A stretch of 48,150 nt of DNA from positions 1 through 48,150 of the forward strand of contig JAGCYJ010000013.1 in the NCBI GenBank assembly GCA_017960855.1, written 5' to 3'. Positions within the stretch are counted from its first letter, which is position 1. Each line of letters starts with the position of its first letter. Both the position numbers and the translations under genes were made by a program. This document shows positions 8,761-18,784 of the stretch, piece after piece. The stretch is from Alphaproteobacteria bacterium. GTDB lineage: Bacteria; Pseudomonadota; Alphaproteobacteria; Rs-D84. The notes beneath the pieces are model-generated. The model made no database searches and was not told where the DNA came from. It saw nothing but the letters and a program-made list of their open reading frames with translations.

Positions 8761-8910
8761 TTATTTTGCACCGCATGCTGGGCAAACATGGTGTGGACGT
8801 TTCTTTTCGCCACATTTTTTGCAAACACCGCATGGCATAACAGACAATGCGTCATGGCTGCGACGTTGTGCACTGCGTGCTTTACTTGTTTTACTTTTTG
8901 GCGTTGCCAT
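8761..8910 (-). CDS. rpmF: 50S ribosomal protein L32
   Basis: A 49-residue basic protein beginning MATPKSKTSKARSAQRRSHD, the typical bacterial L32 N-terminus. It carries a four-cysteine zinc-ribbon pattern (CGVCKKCG...CPACG). The start ATG has AAAGGATAGTAAA upstream. It heads the rpmF-plsX unit, an arrangement found across many bacteria that couples translation and lipid synthesis genes. Confidence 0.95.
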   Translation of the reverse strand: MATPKSKTSKARSAQRRSHDALSVMPCGVCKKCGEKKRPHHVCPACGAK

Positions 8911-8937
8911 TTTACTATCCTTTTTTTACTGTGTTGT

Positions 8938-8965
8938 ATTTTATAAAAATATTCTTGTTTTGCAA
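8938..8965 (-). promoter_or_regulatory. Candidate rpmF-plsX promoter
   Basis: On the minus strand TTGCAA, 16 bases, then TAAAAT, about 27 bp upstream of rpmF. It sits in the 63-bp gap after the HAD gene, whose stop codon is at 8974. Confidence 0.45.
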
Positions 8966-8973
8966 GAAAAAGT

Positions 8974-9372
8974 TTATGCCGATATTACTTGGGCAACGAA
9001 CATACCATGATTGTGCAACAATCCCACAACCGGTGTAAAATCGTCAAAACCCAAATAAAACTTAAAACCTTCGGATTCCAGTTTTTTTACGGTTTCCAAT
9101 TTATAATCTGCGGTGGTTCCAGGGTAAGTATGTGGTTTACAGAAAACACGTTTCTTGATGTTTGGCAGCAATCCATCTATAAACTTTTCCACTTTATCCT
9201 GACCCATTGCCCAACGCCCTGTGATAAATACAATGGTAAAATCACGACCCAGTGTTTCCACAACACGCACCATATTCGTGTTTGGTTCACCGAAACGATC
9301 ATAATCTGCGATTGCCCATTTTTTAGCAAGCACACCATCAATATCACAAAAAATTGCAGGTATTTCCTTCAT
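8974..9372 (-). CDS. Small HAD-superfamily phosphatase (polynucleotide-kinase 3'-phosphatase-like)
   Basis: A 132-residue HAD protein with motif I CDIDGVLA near the N-terminus, motif II VFITGR near residue 60, and a late acidic motif GFDDF. The compact, capless size and PHTYP-type region recall the phosphatase domain of T4-type polynucleotide kinases and related HAD enzymes. The substrate is unknown. The chosen ATG (MKEIPAIF) has GAGAAAG upstream; a longer frame would run through the rpoC terminator. It lies directly downstream of rpoC on the same strand but behind that terminator, so it may be expressed by read-through or its own weak promoter. Confidence 0.7.
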   Translation of the reverse strand: MKEIPAIFCDIDGVLAKKWAIADYDRFGEPNTNMVRVVETLGRDFTIVFITGRWAMGQDKVEKFIDGLLPNIKKRVFCKPHTYPGTTADYKLETVKKLESEGFKFYLGFDDFTPVVGLLHNHGMFVAQVISA

Positions 9373-9388
9373 CTTTCTCTCACAAAAT

Positions 9389-9413
9389 ATGCCCGACCGA
9401 CAACGGTCGGGCA
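9389..9413. terminator. rpoC terminator
   Basis: A strong 11-bp stem ATGCCCGACCG-ACAA-CGGTCGGGCAT lies 18 bp beyond the rpoC stop. The T-tract on the minus strand is short and broken (ATATTTTG), so some read-through to the HAD gene is possible. Confidence 0.8.
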
Positions 9414-9431
9414 TTTGTTATTTTTATTGGC

Positions 9432-12400
9432 CTAGATGTCCAACAACTGTTGTTGTTCGCCACCTTCGCGTGCCAATTTCTCTGCCTTTTCTTCGTCTTT
9501 TGCAATTTGACGAACACGACGGACATAGGCACCCGTTCCAATTGGAATCAAACGACCAACAATCAAGTTCTCGTTGATACCAACCAATTTATCGGTTGAA
9601 CCCGAAATAGCGGCATCCACCAAAACCTTGGTTGTCTGTTGGAACGATGCGTTCGAAATAAATGAACGAGATGTCAATGATGCACGTGTCAAACCGACCA
9701 ACACTTGTGAAGCTTCGGCCACTTTGCCACCATCACGTGCAACGCGTGCATTTTCTTCTTCAAAATCAACACGATCAACAACCTGACCCATCAAGAATCC
9801 TGTATCACCTGGGTTCGTGATTTCAACACGACGTGTCATTTCGCGGATCAGAATTTCAATGTGTTTGTCGTTGATGGACACGCCCTGCAAGCGATAAACT
9901 TGCTGAACCTGTTCAACCATAAACTGTGCCAATTCTTTCTGACCAAGGATACGCAAAATATCCTGTGGAACTGGATCACCATCAACCAACTTTTCGGCCT
10001 TGCGCACTGTATCGCCACTGCGCACCAACAAGTTTGTTCCCTTTGGCACCGCATATTCAACTGGCGCGGAACCATCAGTTGGTTCAATACGGATGATAAT
10101 CTTGGACTTTGAATCTTCCAATTCAACCGTACCATCAACCTCTGCCAACAACGCTGGGTTAGATGGACGACGAACTTCCAACAATTCTTCAACACGTGGC
10201 AGACCGCCCGTAATATCGCTTGTACGTTTCGTTTGAACTGGAATACGTGCCAAAACATCACCGGCCACAACTTTGTCGCCATTGGACACATTCAACACAG
10301 AATATGTTGGCAACATGTATTCGGCAATCTTTTTACCGCCCAAGGACACCACATTACCCTTTTCGTCAACCAAAGTGATTGCTGGGCTTAATGGTTTCTT
10401 GGTATTTGTTTTCCAGTTGATAACCTTGCGTGAAACGATACCGGTCATAGAATCAACTTCTTCTTGGAACGATACGTTTTCAATCAAGTCCTTGAATTGT
10501 GCGATACCGTCTTTTTCGGCGATGATTGTATTGGAATAAGGATCCCATTCAGCAACCTTTTCGCCTTTTTCAACTTTGTCGCCATCATTCTTGATCAACA
10601 TAGATGCGTATGGCAATGCGCAACTAAACAATTCCTTGCCCTTGTTGTCAACAACCGCGACTTCACCATTACGGCTAAGCACGACAACACGACCCGCAGA
10701 ATTGGTAATTGTGTTCACGCCCGACAATTTCAAAGTTCCAGCGACCGGCATTTCAATAAAGTGACTTTCGGCACCACCAGATGCAATACCACCAATGTGG
10801 AAGGTACGCAACGTCAACTGCGTTCCTGGTTCACCAATGGATTGACCGGCGATAACACCAACCGCTTCACCAACATGGACCAGCGCATTACGCGACAAAT
10901 CCATACCATAGCATTTTGCACACAAGCCATCACTGTGGCACGTCAAAACAGAACGCACATCCACAGATGGCAAACCAGATTCATTGATTTGGCGCGCTGC
11001 AGATTTTGTAATCAGTTCACCCGCAGGAACGATAACTTCTTTGGTAATTGGATGAACAATATCATGTGCTGCGGTACGACCCAAAACAACATCACCCAAT
11101 GCCACAGACAAAGTAGAACCCTGGTACACTGGCTTTGCGGTAATGAAATCAGATGTTCCACAATCGTGTTCAGTGATAACGGTGTTCTGTGCCAATTCAA
11201 CTAAACGACGTGTCAAATAACCTGCTTCAGCCGTTTTCAACGCGGTGTCCGACATACCTTTACGTGCACCGTGTGTTGAAGTGAAGTATTCCGCCATTGT
11301 CAAACCTTCTTTAAAGTTTGAAATAATTGGAACTTCAATAATAGAACCGTCTGGCTTCTGCATCATACCACGCATACCTGCGACCTGCTGAATCTGCCCC
11401 TTGGAACCACGGGCCTTGGACACAGCCATCATATAAATACTGTTCCAATTTTCGCCTTCGGTCTTACCCAATGCTTCATATGCTTTATCACCAAGTTCGT
11501 CGGTTGTTTTCTGCCACAAGTCAATCAACTTGTTATGACGTTCACCACCAGACAACAAACCGTTTTGATATTGCTTTTCAATTTCAGCCGCCGCTTTGTT
11601 TGCGTTTGCGATCATTTCTGTCTTTTCTTTTGGAATAACAATATCGTCAAATCCAATAGAAATACCAGAACGTGCAGCTTGTTCAAAACCTGTGTTCTTT
11701 AATGCGTCTGCCAACATAATCATTGCTTTGTCGCCACAACGTTCGTATGTAATGGCCAACAATTTTTTGATTTCGCCAGATGGCATAACCTTGTTCACTA
11801 AATCAAATGGCATATTGTCAGATTTCGGCAACAATTCGCCCAAAATCATACGACCAGCCGTTGTTTCATAACGTTTGCCATTGATACGCGCAACAATTGG
11901 TGTGTGTAATGTAATCGCTTTGTTTTCCAAAGCCATTTTAACTTCGTCCATATTAGCAAAACGTGGCGATTTTTCATTCACAGTACCATTCATCAACGAG
12001 ATGTAATACACACCCAAAACCATGTCTTGTGATGGCACAATCATAGGTTCACCATTTGCCGGCGACAAAACGTTATTAGATGACAACATCAATGTGCGCG
12101 CTTCCAATTGTGCTTCTAATGAAATTGGAACGTGAACAGACATCTGGTCACCGTCGAAGTCAGCATTAAATCCTTTACACACCAATGGATGCAAACGAAT
12201 TGCCTTACCTTCAATCAAAACTGGTTCAAATGCCAACAATGACAATCTGTGAAGTGTCGGCGCACGGTTTAACAACACTGGATGTTCGTAAATAACCTTT
12301 TCCAAGATTTCCCAAACGATATCTTCACCGTTTTCAACCATCTTGCGTGCGGTCTTTAATGTGTTTGCATAATCACCGGCAAGCAAACGTGCGAAAACAA

Positions 12401-13541
12401 ATGGCTTAAACAATTCCAACGCCATCTGTTTTGGCAAACCAACCTGGTGCAATTTCAATGATGGTCCCGACACAATAACGGAACGACCTGAATAGTCAAC
12501 ACGTTTACCCAACATGTTCATACGGAAACGACCCGACTTACCACGCAATGAATCAGACAGTGATTTAAGAGGTCTGCGGTTTTGTGAAACCATTGGACGT
12601 GCTTTGTGTCCGTTATCAAACAATGAATCAACCGCTTCTTGCAACATACGTTTTTCGTTGCGGATAATGATTTCAGGTGCATGCATTTCTTGGAATCGTT
12701 TCAAACGATTGTTACGAATAATTACACGACGATACAAATCATTCAAATCAGATGCCGCGACATGACCCGCATCCAATGTGACCAATGGACGCATATCTGG
12801 TGGAATAACCGGCAAAACATCCGGCAACATCCACGCTGGATCTGTCTTGGAATCCAAGAACGCTTCAACCAATTTCAATTGTTTGATGATAGATTTACGT
12901 TTTGCTTCGGACTTTGTTTCCGCCAATTCTGCGCGCAGACGTGTGCGTTCATCACCCATATCCAAATTCGCGATAATGGAACGAACACCTTCGGCACCAA
13001 TACCGACATGGAACGCATCCGCACCAAATTCTTCAACGGCGGCCTGGTATTCATCTTCGCTGATAACATCATATTGTTTAAGGTTGGTTAAACCTGGTTC
13101 AATAACAATGTATGCATCATAAGAAATAACCTGTTCCAATTTTTTCTGTGGCAGATTATTCAACAAAGTTGCAATCTTACCTTCACGCAAAAACCATGTG
13201 TGCGCCACAGGCATTGCCAATTTAATGTGTCCCATGCGTTCACGACGAACCGAAGAAGGTCCGACTTCAACCCCGCAACGTTCGCAGACAACACCGCGGA
13301 ACTTGATTCTTTTATATTTACCGCATGCACATTCGTAATCCTTGACTGGACCGAAAATCTGTTGGCAGAACAACCCTTCGGATTCCGGTTTTAACGAATG
13401 ATAGTTGATTGTTTCCGGCTTTTTCACTTCGCCATGTGACCATGACAAGATTTCTTCGGGTGATGCAATCGTAATGCGCAATGCATCAAATTGTTCCTTG
13501 GTTTCAATTTGTCCAAATATCTTCTGCAACATATTTGTCAT
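9432..13541 (-). CDS. rpoC: RNA polymerase beta' subunit
   Basis: The 1369-residue catalytic subunit of RNA polymerase. Visible landmarks are the N-terminal zinc-binding cysteines (ECACGKYKRIKFRGVVCERC), the active-site NADFDGDQM that binds catalytic magnesium, the second zinc site (CHSDGLCAKCYG), and the trigger-loop region around GEPGTQLTLRTFHIGG. The length is slightly below the E. coli value. The ATG has AAGGAGC upstream. It is the last gene of the ribosomal/rpo operon and ends at a strong hairpin. Confidence 0.98.
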   Translation of the reverse strand: MTNMLQKIFGQIETKEQFDALRITIASPEEILSWSHGEVKKPETINYHSLKPESEGLFCQQIFGPVKDYECACGKYKRIKFRGVVCERCGVEVGPSSVRRERMGHIKLAMPVAHTWFLREGKIATLLNNLPQKKLEQVISYDAYIVIEPGLTNLKQYDVISEDEYQAAVEEFGADAFHVGIGAEGVRSIIANLDMGDERTRLRAELAETKSEAKRKSIIKQLKLVEAFLDSKTDPAWMLPDVLPVIPPDMRPLVTLDAGHVAASDLNDLYRRVIIRNNRLKRFQEMHAPEIIIRNEKRMLQEAVDSLFDNGHKARPMVSQNRRPLKSLSDSLRGKSGRFRMNMLGKRVDYSGRSVIVSGPSLKLHQVGLPKQMALELFKPFVFARLLAGDYANTLKTARKMVENGEDIVWEILEKVIYEHPVLLNRAPTLHRLSLLAFEPVLIEGKAIRLHPLVCKGFNADFDGDQMSVHVPISLEAQLEARTLMLSSNNVLSPANGEPMIVPSQDMVLGVYYISLMNGTVNEKSPRFANMDEVKMALENKAITLHTPIVARINGKRYETTAGRMILGELLPKSDNMPFDLVNKVMPSGEIKKLLAITYERCGDKAMIMLADALKNTGFEQAARSGISIGFDDIVIPKEKTEMIANANKAAAEIEKQYQNGLLSGGERHNKLIDLWQKTTDELGDKAYEALGKTEGENWNSIYMMAVSKARGSKGQIQQVAGMRGMMQKPDGSIIEVPIISNFKEGLTMAEYFTSTHGARKGMSDTALKTAEAGYLTRRLVELAQNTVITEHDCGTSDFITAKPVYQGSTLSVALGDVVLGRTAAHDIVHPITKEVIVPAGELITKSAARQINESGLPSVDVRSVLTCHSDGLCAKCYGMDLSRNALVHVGEAVGVIAGQSIGEPGTQLTLRTFHIGGIASGGAESHFIEMPVAGTLKLSGVNTITNSAGRVVVLSRNGEVAVVDNKGKELFSCALPYASMLIKNDGDKVEKGEKVAEWDPYSNTIIAEKDGIAQFKDLIENVSFQEEVDSMTGIVSRKVINWKTNTKKPLSPAITLVDEKGNVVSLGGKKIAEYMLPTYSVLNVSNGDKVVAGDVLARIPVQTKRTSDITGGLPRVEELLEVRRPSNPALLAEVDGTVELEDSKSKIIIRIEPTDGSAPVEYAVPKGTNLLVRSGDTVRKAEKLVDGDPVPQDILRILGQKELAQFMVEQVQQVYRLQGVSINDKHIEILIREMTRRVEITNPGDTGFLMGQVVDRVDFEEENARVARDGGKVAEASQVLVGLTRASLTSRSFISNASFQQTTKVLVDAAISGSTDKLVGINENLIVGRLIPIGTGAYVRRVRQIAKDEEKAEKLAREGGEQQQLLDI

Positions 13542-13582
13542 ATTATTTAGCTCCTTTTCGTCGCTTTTTTGTTGTTAGTCGA

Positions 13583-13614
13583 TAGTTGTTAGTTGTTAGC
13601 AAACCTAACAACTA
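13583..13614 (-). other. Heptamer repeat and hairpin between rpoB and rpoC
   Basis: The 76-bp rpoB-rpoC gap contains overlapping copies of TAGTTGTTAG (13583-13592 and 13590-13599) and its inverse CTAACAACTA (13605-13614). Either left copy can pair with the right arm, giving two mutually exclusive 10-bp hairpins in the mRNA. No T-run follows, so it is not a classical terminator; a processing, stability or translation-tuning element is possible. Confidence 0.6.
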
Positions 13615-13617
13615 TAA

Positions 13618-16600
13618 CTAATCAATTTTTTTCGGTGTCATCGCCAAACCTAAACCACGCAATTCACGCACAAACACGTTAAATGCTTCTGGGGTTCCTG
13701 TTTGGATATCGGTTGAACCAGAAATGATGGATTCATACATCTTGTTACGTCCGACGATATCGTCAGATTTCACAGTCAGCATTTCGCGCAACAAGTGCGC
13801 CGCACCGTGTGCTTCCAATGCCCACACTTCCATTTCACCAAGACGCTGACCACCCATGTGTGCCTTACCGGACAATGGCTGTTGTGTGACCAACGAATAG
13901 TTGCCGATGGAACGTGCGTGAATCTTTTCATCAACAAAGTGATGCAACTTCATCATGTACATAACACCAACGGTCACTGGACGTGCAAACTTTTCACCAG
14001 TCATACCGTCATACAATGTGAACTGACCGCTTTCTGGTAATTTTGCCAACTTCAACATATTGTGAATATCGTCTGATGTAGCACCATCAAATGTTGGTGT
14101 TGCCATTGGAACACCATCACGCAACAATGCCGCTTCGGCGCGAACATCTGTGTCGGTCATCTTTTCCAATTTTTCAGCAATTTCTTTACCATAGATTTTG
14201 CCCATAAGCGTGCGCAAATCATCGGTGACTGCACGTTTGGCCTTTACTTCGTCCAAAACTGCGCCAATTTGTTGACCCAATGTACGTGCTGCCATACCAA
14301 GATGGGTTTCCAAAATCTGACCAATGTTCATACGGCTTGGCACACCTAACGGATTCAGAACGATATCGACTGGGGTTCCATCTTCCATATATGGCATATT
14401 TTCAATTGGAACGACCGTTGAAACGATACCCTTGTTTCCGTGACGACCCGCCATCTTATCACCCGGCTGCAATTTCATCTTATGTGCGATATAGACCTTG
14501 ACTTCTTTCAACACACCGGCATTCAAAGAGTTGCTTTCGGTCGCTTTGGCGATTTCTGCATCGGCACGATCATTCAATTCTTTCAATTTAATGATGTGTT
14601 GTTCACGCAGTTCGTCAATCTTCGCTTGATGTTCTTTGCTCTTCACAGACAACTTTTTAATATCAGATGGTTTGATACCTTCGAACACTTCGGCAGTCAG
14701 TTTCTTGCCGATAAACGGTTTCAAAGATCCTGTGCCACCATCAATGACATCGTTTTCTGCAATTTGGAAAACCTGATCAGCAAAGCCCTTTTCGATAATA
14801 GAAGTTTCTTCTTCGCGGTCTTTGTTAATCTTTTCAATTTTCTGCAATTCAATCATCTGGGTGCGTTCATCTTTCTTGACCCCATGACGAGTAAGAACAT
14901 TTACACCGATAACTGTTCCTTCTTCGTTTGGACCAACACGCAAAGATGTATCTTTAACATTCAATGCCTTTTCACCAAAGATGTTGCGCAATAACGCTTC
15001 TTCTGGGGTCAACAATGTTTCAGATTTTGGTGAAACACGACCGACCAAAATGTCGCCTTGTTTAACGCGCGCGCCAACATAGATGATACCAGATTCGTCC
15101 AGATTCTTTAACGCTTCTTCGCCAACATTTGGAATGTCGCGTGTGAAACTTTCTGGTCCAAGTTGGGTATCACGCACTTTGAATTCTTTTTCAACAATCT
15201 TGATAGATGTGAATGCATCATCACGTGAAATACGTTCTGAAATCACAATAGCGTCTTCATAGTTGTATCCGCGCCATGGCAGAAAAGCAACCAACACATT
15301 GCGACCCAACGCCAATTCACCATAGTTCATAGATGAACCGTCGGCAATGATGTCGCCCGCGGCAATACGGTCGCCAACTTTGACCAATGGTTTTTGGTGA
15401 ATCAGTGTTTCACTGTTGCTGCGTTCAAACTTTTCAAGGTTGTAAATATCAACACCCGTCACAACATTGCGGCTGTTCATACATTTAACAACGATACGAT
15501 TTGCATCAACGGATTCAACAACACCTGCATGCTTTGCAACTTTACCTGTGCGGGAATCACGTGCAACTTCGCGTTCAATACCAGTTCCGACTAATGGTGC
15601 CTGGACACGCATCAAAGGAACGCCCTGACGTTGCATGTTTGAACCCATCAACGCACGGTTAGCGTCGTCGTTTTCAACAAACGGAATCAAACCGGTTGCG
15701 ATGGACACCACCTGACGTGGTGCAACGTCAATAAGGTCAATTTCTTCTTTTGGAACCATGGTAAATTCGCCGTCAACACGCGCCGTCACCATTGCATCAG
15801 CCAAAACGCCTTTGTCTGTGGTCGGTGTGTTTCCTTGGGCGATTTTGTGTCCCAATTCTTCATCCGCAGTCAGATAAACCATCTTGTCTGTGACGCGGCT
15901 GTTTTCTACAACATAGTACGGTGTTTCAATAAATCCATATGGATTAACACGTGCATATGTTGCCATGTGTGAAATCAGACCAATGTTTGCACCTTCGGGT
16001 GTATGAATCGGGCATAAACGACCATAGTGTGTTGGGTGAACGTCACGCACGTCAATGCCGGCGCGTTCACGATTTAACCCACCCGGACCCAAAGCGGAAA
16101 TCAAACGTTTGTGTTCCAATTCAGACAATGGGTTATATGCATCCATAAACTGGGACAACTGTGATGTTCCAAGGAATTCTGAAATCAAACTCATCAACGG
16201 TTTAACATTGATAACATCTTGTGGTTGCATATTCGCAATATTCGGGCTGGACAACGCTTCACGAACCAAGCGTTCAATACGCAACATACCGGTACGGAAG
16301 TTTTGTTCCAACAATTCACCAACCGCGCGAACACGACGATTTGATAAGTTATCAATATCATCAATTGTATCTTTGTGATCAATGATGTTTGTCAATGTCT
16401 TTAACACCGCCAAGAAATCTGCCTTGGTCAACAATCTGTCGTCTTCTGGACGTTTGCCTGAATCAATCTTCAAACGTTTGTTCATCTTGAAACGACCAAC
16501 CGGCGACAAATCATAATATGCCGGATCAAAACCTTGACGTTGGAACAGATTGATTGCCGCTTCAACCGTCGGACGTTCACCCGGACGGATGATGTTATAG

Positions 16601-17754
16601 ATTTCAATCAACGCTTCTTCGCGGTTTGTTGTCTTATCAGCCAACAATGTATTGCGCATATGTGCAGTAATTGTTGTGTTATCAATTGAAATCAACGATA
16701 TTTCTTTGACACCCAATTTGTCCAAATCAGACAAGATTTCATCTGTGATTTCTGTACCTGCTTGATACAAAACTTCATCACCATTCATAATCGGATCAAA
16801 CAAATATTCACCAATCAAAGATTCAGGCAAAATGCCAAATGTCTTGGATGTAGTTGTGATTTTTGACAAACGTTTTGCGGTTAATCTGTCGCCCTTGGAC
16901 GCCATTGTCTTTTTATCTTTTGGATTAATCAAATCGTAATTCAAACGATATTTTTCCAAACCTTCGAATGCGTTTGTATCGCCAACCCACATTTTGCCGT
17001 CAAACTTTAACGCGATGCGTTTATAGAAAGCCGACAACATTTCTGTATCAGACATGCCACGAATATTTTGTTTACGTGGATCCGCCGCCCATTTCTTTTC
17101 ATCTTCGGCCGCCGGCAGACAACGCAACAACACCGTCGCAGGAATCTTGCGACGACGATCAATACGGACATAAATAACACCCTTGGCTTCCTCGAAATCA
17201 ATCCAAGAACCGTGTTCTGGAATGATACGCGCCGTGTATGTTATTGGGTTGCCCGCAACCTTGGCTTCTTTGGTGGTTGCAAAGACAACACCTTGGGCAC
17301 GATGCATCTGGGAAACGATAACACGTTCCACACCGGATGCGATAAAACTGCCGCGTTCTGTCATCAACGGCACTTCGCCCATAAATATCTCTTGTTCTTT
17401 GATATCGCGCAAAGATCTTTTACCATCTTCGGCAATGTCCCAAAGAATTAATCTTAATTTTAATTTCAATTTGCTGGAATAAGTCATATTCCGCAACATG
17501 CATTCCTTGACGTTATACACTGGTTTATCCAATGTGTATTCAACGAATTCAAGGTCAGCAATTCCCGCATAATCTTTGATTGGGAACATGGACGAAAACA
17601 CGTTCTGAAGTCCCATATTTTTACGATTTTGCGGTTCTACATCCGCCTGTAAGAAATCCTTATAAGAGTCATATTGAATCTCGACTAAATCAGGAAGCGG
17701 AGTTTGCAAAAAACTTTTACCAAAAGATTTTCTAAATTTTTGGATAACGGCCAT
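13618..17754 (-). CDS. rpoB: RNA polymerase beta subunit
   Basis: The 1378-residue beta subunit begins MAVIQKFRKSFGK. The start is the ATG preceded by AAAGGATTGATACCC; a TTG three codons upstream abuts the ribosome site. The rifampicin-pocket cluster is clear: SQLSQFMDAYNPLSELEHKR followed by LISALGPGGL. Relative to E. coli, the residue equivalent to Arg529 is Leu and Asn518 is Tyr; Asp516, His526 and Ser531 are kept. The C-terminal MGGQRLGEMEVWALEAHGA segment, which contacts beta', is intact. It is part of the operon running from tRNA-Trp to rpoC. Confidence 0.98.
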   Translation of the reverse strand: MAVIQKFRKSFGKSFLQTPLPDLVEIQYDSYKDFLQADVEPQNRKNMGLQNVFSSMFPIKDYAGIADLEFVEYTLDKPVYNVKECMLRNMTYSSKLKLKLRLILWDIAEDGKRSLRDIKEQEIFMGEVPLMTERGSFIASGVERVIVSQMHRAQGVVFATTKEAKVAGNPITYTARIIPEHGSWIDFEEAKGVIYVRIDRRRKIPATVLLRCLPAAEDEKKWAADPRKQNIRGMSDTEMLSAFYKRIALKFDGKMWVGDTNAFEGLEKYRLNYDLINPKDKKTMASKGDRLTAKRLSKITTTSKTFGILPESLIGEYLFDPIMNGDEVLYQAGTEITDEILSDLDKLGVKEISLISIDNTTITAHMRNTLLADKTTNREEALIEIYNIIRPGERPTVEAAINLFQRQGFDPAYYDLSPVGRFKMNKRLKIDSGKRPEDDRLLTKADFLAVLKTLTNIIDHKDTIDDIDNLSNRRVRAVGELLEQNFRTGMLRIERLVREALSSPNIANMQPQDVINVKPLMSLISEFLGTSQLSQFMDAYNPLSELEHKRLISALGPGGLNRERAGIDVRDVHPTHYGRLCPIHTPEGANIGLISHMATYARVNPYGFIETPYYVVENSRVTDKMVYLTADEELGHKIAQGNTPTTDKGVLADAMVTARVDGEFTMVPKEEIDLIDVAPRQVVSIATGLIPFVENDDANRALMGSNMQRQGVPLMRVQAPLVGTGIEREVARDSRTGKVAKHAGVVESVDANRIVVKCMNSRNVVTGVDIYNLEKFERSNSETLIHQKPLVKVGDRIAAGDIIADGSSMNYGELALGRNVLVAFLPWRGYNYEDAIVISERISRDDAFTSIKIVEKEFKVRDTQLGPESFTRDIPNVGEEALKNLDESGIIYVGARVKQGDILVGRVSPKSETLLTPEEALLRNIFGEKALNVKDTSLRVGPNEEGTVIGVNVLTRHGVKKDERTQMIELQKIEKINKDREEETSIIEKGFADQVFQIAENDVIDGGTGSLKPFIGKKLTAEVFEGIKPSDIKKLSVKSKEHQAKIDELREQHIIKLKELNDRADAEIAKATESNSLNAGVLKEVKVYIAHKMKLQPGDKMAGRHGNKGIVSTVVPIENMPYMEDGTPVDIVLNPLGVPSRMNIGQILETHLGMAARTLGQQIGAVLDEVKAKRAVTDDLRTLMGKIYGKEIAEKLEKMTDTDVRAEAALLRDGVPMATPTFDGATSDDIHNMLKLAKLPESGQFTLYDGMTGEKFARPVTVGVMYMMKLHHFVDEKIHARSIGNYSLVTQQPLSGKAHMGGQRLGEMEVWALEAHGAAHLLREMLTVKSDDIVGRNKMYESIISGSTDIQTGTPEAFNVFVRELRGLGLAMTPKKID

Positions 17755-17821
17755 GGGTATCAATCCTTTTTATTTTTGCGTTTTGCAAACGAAACATAGT
17801 TTGTCTTTTTTACGCCTTTTC

Positions 17822-17881
17822 GCCCACCACAAGATTTTATAATCCAGGGTGGGCTTATGACGACCTGTGCGATTGCACAGG
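17822..17881. other. Two hairpins in the rplL-rpoB gap
   Basis: Two stem-loops lie between rplL and rpoB: CCTGTGC-GATT-GCACAGG (17864-17881) and a longer one GCCCACC...GGTGGGC (17822-17854). On the minus strand, neither is followed by a T-run. On the plus strand the first is followed by ATTTTTTTA, the shape of a terminator for antisense transcription. In other bacteria this gap holds an attenuator or processing site setting the rplL to rpoB ratio; that role here is inferred. Confidence 0.55.
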
Positions 17882-17896
17882 ATTTTTTTATTTGAA

Positions 17897-18265
17897 TTAT
17901 TTCAATTCAACTTTGGCACCAGCTGCTTCTAATGTTGCTTTCATCTTGTCAGCTTCATCTTTTGCAACTGCTTCTTTGATTGCCTTTGGTGCGGATTCAA
18001 CCAAAGCTTTGGCTTCACCCAGACCCAAACCTGTGATGTCTTTCACAGCTTTGATAACAGCCAATTTGTTTGCGCCGACATCTGCCAACACAACATCAAA
18101 TTCTGTCTTTTCTTCAGCGGCTGCACCAGCGACCGGACCAGCTGCAACTGCAACTGCGGCGGCGGCGCTAACACCCCAAGTTTCTTCCAGCGCTTTGGAC
18201 AATTCAACAGCTTCCATAACGCTCAATTTTGACAATTCTTCAACCAATTTTTGAATGTCTGCCAT
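17897..18265 (-). CDS. rplL: 50S ribosomal protein L7/L12
   Basis: The 122-residue stalk protein has an N-terminal dimerisation helix ([25 protein letters not shown], shown in part), an Ala-rich hinge, and a conserved C-terminal domain with [20 protein letters not shown], which recruits translation factors to the ribosome. The ATG has GGAGTACT upstream. It lies 39 bp after rplJ, in the standard order. Confidence 0.97.
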   Translation of the reverse strand: MADIQKLVEELSKLSVMEAVELSKALEETWGVSAAAAVAVAAGPVAGAAAEEKTEFDVVLADVGANKLAVIKAVKDITGLGLGEAKALVESAPKAIKEAVAKDEADKMKATLEAAGAKVELK

Positions 18266-18304
18266 TTTAGTACTCCTTTAATCAGAATGTTCCCATTCCG
18301 GTTT

Positions 18305-18784
18305 TTATTGATTCTTTTTTCCATACTCTGCTGAAACGCGGGCCAAGCGTGATGCTGGTTCAACCAAGATACGCGCGATAGTACCACGAATTTCCAACAG
18401 GGAAGGAAGCTTGGATAATTGCACAATGCCGTCTTTATCAAGGACATCTGCATCCATTTTACCGCCGATAATGTTCAAGTTCGCATGATCTTCGGCAAAC
18501 TTGGCCAAAACCTTGGTGACCGCCAACGCGTCTGTTGCAACTGCAACAGCTGTTGGACGTTTCATCATATCGGATACAGCTTCGAAATTGGTATCTTTCA
18601 ATGCCCTTTTCATCAAACGGTTTTTGACAACTTTGAAAACTGAAACCAATGGGCGTAATTCATTACGCAGGGCTTCAAATTCTTTCACTGTCAAACCATT
18701 GTTTTCTACAACGAAAACACCGTTTGCATCTTGAAGTGACGACTGCAACGCTGAAATCAAATCTGATTTTTCTTCGCGTCTCAT
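18305..18784 (-). CDS. rplJ: 50S ribosomal protein L10
   Basis: The 159-residue L10 anchors L7/L12 dimers to the ribosomal stalk. Typical features are the N-terminal EKSDLISALQSSLQDANGVF region, KVVKNRLMKRAL near residue 55, and a C-terminal helix for L12 binding. The start ATG is preceded by AAGGGTATAAG. The 189-bp gap before the gene holds a structured leader with the L10-binding elements, so autoregulation by the L10-L12 complex is expected. Confidence 0.96.
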   Translation of the reverse strand: MRREEKSDLISALQSSLQDANGVFVVENNGLTVKEFEALRNELRPLVSVFKVVKNRLMKRALKDTNFEAVSDMMKRPTAVAVATDALAVTKVLAKFAEDHANLNIIGGKMDADVLDKDGIVQLSKLPSLLEIRGTIARILVEPASRLARVSAEYGKKNQ

